Positions 61,769-64,000 of a DNA stretch of 64,000 nt are shown here, in pieces (position 1 is the first letter of the stretch; every line of letters begins with the position of its first letter). This stretch comes from CAYRFE01 sp964423645 [NCBI: uncultured bacterium] (GTDB taxonomy: Bacteria; Macinerneyibacteriota; Macinerneyibacteria; Macinerneyibacteriales). A program made the translations under genes and the position numbers. A model generated the notes under the pieces. It had not been told where the DNA came from and made no database searches. It saw only the letters and a program-made list of their open reading frames with translations. The DNA lies in assembly GCA_964423645.1 (NCBI GenBank), contig CAYRFE010000008.1:44523-108522 (forward strand), given 5' to 3'.

Positions 61769-62752
61769 ATGAAAATTTTGTGTATGATCCTTGTATGTGT
61801 GGCTACCGTCATGTCGTTCAGTTGTACCCGATCAAAAGAGAAAGAACACATTACCGTGCTCTTGGATTGGACGCCGAACACCAACCATACCGGTCTTTAT
61901 GTCGCTGAGGCGATGGGGTATTTTGCCGACGAAAATATTCACGTTACGATCATCCAACCGTCAGAAGGTACCGCCGCATCTCTTGTAGCGGCAGGTAAAG
62001 CACAATTCGGTTTCAGTTATCAAGAAGAAGTGACGTACGCCCTCACTGCCGACGAACCGCTTCCTATTGTTGCGATCGCTGCGGTCATACAGCATAACAC
62101 ATCAGGATTCGCATCGCTGAAAGAAAAAAACATCATGAAACCGATGGACTTTGAAGGAAAACGATACGGCGGATGGGGCGCACCCATGGAAGACATGCTT
62201 TTGCGTGACCTAATGACTCGTATCGGAGGTAATTTCAATAAGATACGCATGGTAAACATAGGTGCATCTGATTTTTTCACTGCATCCAAAAAAGACATAG
62301 ATTTCGGATGGATCTTTTACGGATGGGACGGGATCAACGCAGAGACCAAGAATATCCCCTTACATTTCACCTATTTGCGCGATATCGACCCTGTTTACGA
62401 CTATTACACGCCTGTCATCATCACCAATCGTTCAAATATCACTGCGAACAAAGCACTCGTCACGCGATTCATGAGGGCGCTTTCACGAGGATATGCATAT
62501 GCGATCGCAGAACCCGATGCATCTGCTGAAATACTCATCAAGGCAGTGCCTGAATTCTCAACACAAAAAGATTTTATCATTGCAAGCCAACGGTATCTTG
62601 CCGCTCACTATAAAAGCGATGCTTCTGTGTGGGGAATGATGGATTCCGCCGTATGGAAACGTTTTGCCGATTGGATGTATTCAAACATGTTGATCACTCG
62701 CCCCTTAACTGTAGACGAGGCATTTACGAATGAATTTATCCCGAAACAATAA
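61769..62752 (+). CDS. Thiamine-precursor-binding lipoprotein (ThiY/NMT1-THI5-like)
   Basis: The protein is 327 residues. MKILCMILVCVATVMSFSC is a lipoprotein signal. VLLDWTPNTNHTGLYVAEAM, then PSEGTAASLVAAGKAQFGFS and KRYGGWGAPMEDMLLRDLMT are characteristic of the THI5/NMT1-like binding proteins, including ThiY, that bind formylaminopyrimidine or related compounds. Note that the same fold appears without signal in gene 5344-6264. The start at 61769 follows GAAGGAGG. Confidence 0.9.
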   Translation: MKILCMILVCVATVMSFSCTRSKEKEHITVLLDWTPNTNHTGLYVAEAMGYFADENIHVTIIQPSEGTAASLVAAGKAQFGFSYQEEVTYALTADEPLPIVAIAAVIQHNTSGFASLKEKNIMKPMDFEGKRYGGWGAPMEDMLLRDLMTRIGGNFNKIRMVNIGASDFFTASKKDIDFGWIFYGWDGINAETKNIPLHFTYLRDIDPVYDYYTPVIITNRSNITANKALVTRFMRALSRGYAYAIAEPDASAEILIKAVPEFSTQKDFIIASQRYLAAHYKSDASVWGMMDSAVWKRFADWMYSNMLITRPLTVDEAFTNEFIPKQ

Positions 62753-63482
62753 CGCTCTCGACATACAGGATGTCACGAAATCATTTGACGGTGCCTGCGT
62801 TCTCGATTCACTCTCATTTGGTGTGCCGATGCATCGTGTCGTCGCATTACTTGGTCAAAGCGGATGCGGTAAAACAACCCTTTTAAACATCATATCGGGA
62901 ATTTCCGCTCCTGATCACGGACACATCCTTTTACAAGGCAAAGACATCACTTCCACTCCCGGGTACGTGAGTTATATGCAACAAGACGACTTGTTGTTGC
63001 CATGGAAAAGACTTATTGATAATATTGCATTACCGCTTGTGATCAAAGGCGAGACCACTGTCGAAGCACGTGCCATCGTCAAACCCTATCTTCCGTTATT
63101 CGGGTTAGACAATCATACATTTGCATATCCCTGGGAACTTTCCGGGGGTATGCGCCAACGCGCCGCCCTGCTGCGCACCTACATCTGCTCGAAGGAATGC
63201 ATCATACTTGATGAACCTTTTGGTGCTCTTGATGTGATCACTCGTTCGGCAATGCAAGAATGGCTTCTGTCGGTCGTCGACGAACTCAAACCTTCGGTTC
63301 TCTTTGTCACTCATGACGTGCAGGAGGCGCTCTTGTTGGCAGATACGATCGTCATAATGGCAGGCCATCCCGCTCATATCACTGATACGATCCACAGTCC
63401 GGTTCCCCGCGAAGAACGTAAAGCATTGCTTCATTCTGCCACATTCTCCGATATACGCCAACGTATTTGGGACGCGTTGTGA
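62730..63482 (+). CDS. ABC transporter ATPase of the thiamine-precursor system (ThiZ-like)
   Basis: The protein is 250 residues. Walker A GQSGCGKTTLLN, Q-loop YMQQDDLLLPW, signature ELSGGMRQRAAL, Walker B CIILDEPFGALD, and H-loop FVTHDVQEAL are all intact. It overlaps the binding-protein gene by 23 bases, so expression is coupled. It powers the permease 60976-61716. No terminator was found; the gap after it is full of repeats. Confidence 0.92.
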   Translation: MNLSRNNNALDIQDVTKSFDGACVLDSLSFGVPMHRVVALLGQSGCGKTTLLNIISGISAPDHGHILLQGKDITSTPGYVSYMQQDDLLLPWKRLIDNIALPLVIKGETTVEARAIVKPYLPLFGLDNHTFAYPWELSGGMRQRAALLRTYICSKECIILDEPFGALDVITRSAMQEWLLSVVDELKPSVLFVTHDVQEALLLADTIVIMAGHPAHITDTIHSPVPREERKALLHSATFSDIRQRIWDAL

Positions 63483-64000
63483 TCACGTTCTCGCACATGA
63501 TCCTGATAACGATCAAGACCTTTATAAAACTACCATTTTTTGAATTTGTGCCCACCCCAAATCCCTTTTAAACTGTAAATAATAGAAAATCCCATAAACA
63601 AATAATAATAAATCAGTAAAAATAAAAGAAAATAATGTAGCTCCCCCTCGCGGGTACGCGTTTCCCCCTCTTTGCAAAAAAGAGGGGGAAAGAAAAACGG
63701 CATTAAAAAATCGACGTTAAATAATACCTGTGTAAAGACGTAGCATGCTACGTCTCTACAGAAAATATTTAGGTGTCATTATCGGGCTTGACCCGATAAT
63801 CCAGGTGCTTTCATAATACTTCCGGATTCCCGTTGGAATTTATCCTCGTGAAAACGGAGACGGGAATGACACATACCGGCTTTTTGTGGCAAGACAAAAA
63901 GTAAGGCAGGAGTTTTGAAGGTGTGCCATCCCCTCCGAAGGCTAGGAGTTGTCTATGTCATTTCGAACCTTTAGGTGAGAAATCTCAGTTCGAGTTCATG
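63483..64000. other. Intergenic region, mosaic of palindromic repeats
   Basis: No gene. After the repeat end at 63516-63571 come CCCCCTCTTTGCAAAAAAGAGGGGG (63665-63689, a 9-bp-stem hairpin), AGACGTAGCATGCTACGTCT (63738-63757, perfect palindrome), a TTATCGGGCTTGACCCGATAA palindrome (63779-63799), GGATTCCCG...CGGGAATGACA (63825-63872) and TCATTTCGAACC...GAAATCTCAG near the end. These have the look of widely dispersed intergenic repeats of environmental bacterial genomes. Confidence 0.65.
63516..63571 (-). repeat. Right-end fragment of the dispersed repeat
   Basis: AGACCTTTATAAAACTACCA, ATTTTTTGAATTTGTGCCCA and CCCCAAATCCCTTTT match the end of the intact copies, then the similarity stops. Confidence 0.7.

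Noticed and set aside
63483-64000. Possible CRISPR array because of clustered repeats
   Set aside because: The modules differ from one another and there are no regularly spaced identical repeats or spacers.

Overview
The window comes from a diderm (Gram-negative type) bacterium of moderately low GC. It carries a TolC-type outer-membrane factor, RND pumps, an ExbB/ExbD/TonB system, several signal-peptide beta-barrel proteins and many lipoproteins. FliG and CheY point to flagellar motility. SecA has the long insertion after the DEARTPLI motif that is typical of Bacteroidetes/Chlorobi-type SecA, and outer-membrane beta-barrels of the PorT-like type recur. Together these suggest a relative of the FCB group rather than a proteobacterium. 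This placement is an inference; no rRNA is present, and no tRNA, transposase, phage gene or CRISPR array was found. Housekeeping promoters are easy to read here (TTGAMA, 16-17 bp, TATAMT) and most genes have a strong GGAGG ribosome-binding site.

Layout. 1-2.7 kb: paralogous outer-membrane proteins, minus strand, one cut by the window edge. 3.1-6.3 kb: a metallo-beta-lactamase-fold hydrolase, a nucleoside-recognition membrane protein and an orphan cytosolic solute-binding protein. 6.7-16.6 kb: an efflux operon RND-TolC-HlyD-RND, preceded by a beta-propeller lipoprotein. 17.3-25.3 kb: mixed metabolism and transport genes (GNAT, an outer-membrane barrel, HAD phosphatase, PHP phosphatase, two half-permeases, a glycosidase-like lipoprotein, an OFA-type MFS carrier). 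25.9-27.7 kb: a short operon of a membrane-anchored SpoVG-like protein, CheY and FliG. 27.8-32.9 kb: the conserved core rplM-rpsI-rpsB-tsf-pyrH-frr-uppS-cdsA. 33.2-37.9 kb: HDOD protein, M23 peptidase, nitroreductase, and a receiver-PP2C phosphatase with a STAS partner. 38.4-43.4 kb: aminotransferase, TPR, BON, nadE, NfeD and SPFH proteins. 43.5-45.5 kb: exbB-exbD-exbD-tonB. 45.8-55 kb: a long operon running from a pseudo-PP2C/PQQ-propeller membrane protein through a lytic transglycosylase and two M23 proteins to secA, pgeF, bioY and a cobalamin adenosyltransferase. 55.1-59.4 kb: glycosyltransferase, LPG-synthase-like membrane protein, AI-2E-family protein, phosphoesterase. 60-63.5 kb: a DJ-1 protein and a TPP-riboswitch-controlled ThiXYZ-type uptake operon.

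The intergenic gaps are dominated by one dispersed repeat family. Its full-length members are about 200 bp, have imperfect terminal inverted repeats, and carry three consecutive internal hairpins. There are three near-complete copies, several shorter or degenerate copies and isolated ends. The last 350 bp is a mosaic of other palindromic repeats.

The items most worth a second look are the membrane-tethered SpoVG-like protein in front of cheY-fliG, the pseudo-phosphatase/propeller fusion leading the wall-hydrolase-secA operon, the 28-codon leader ORF coupling the TPP riboswitch to the permease, the two RND pumps sharing one adaptor and one channel, leaderless promoters, and the three-hairpin repeat.
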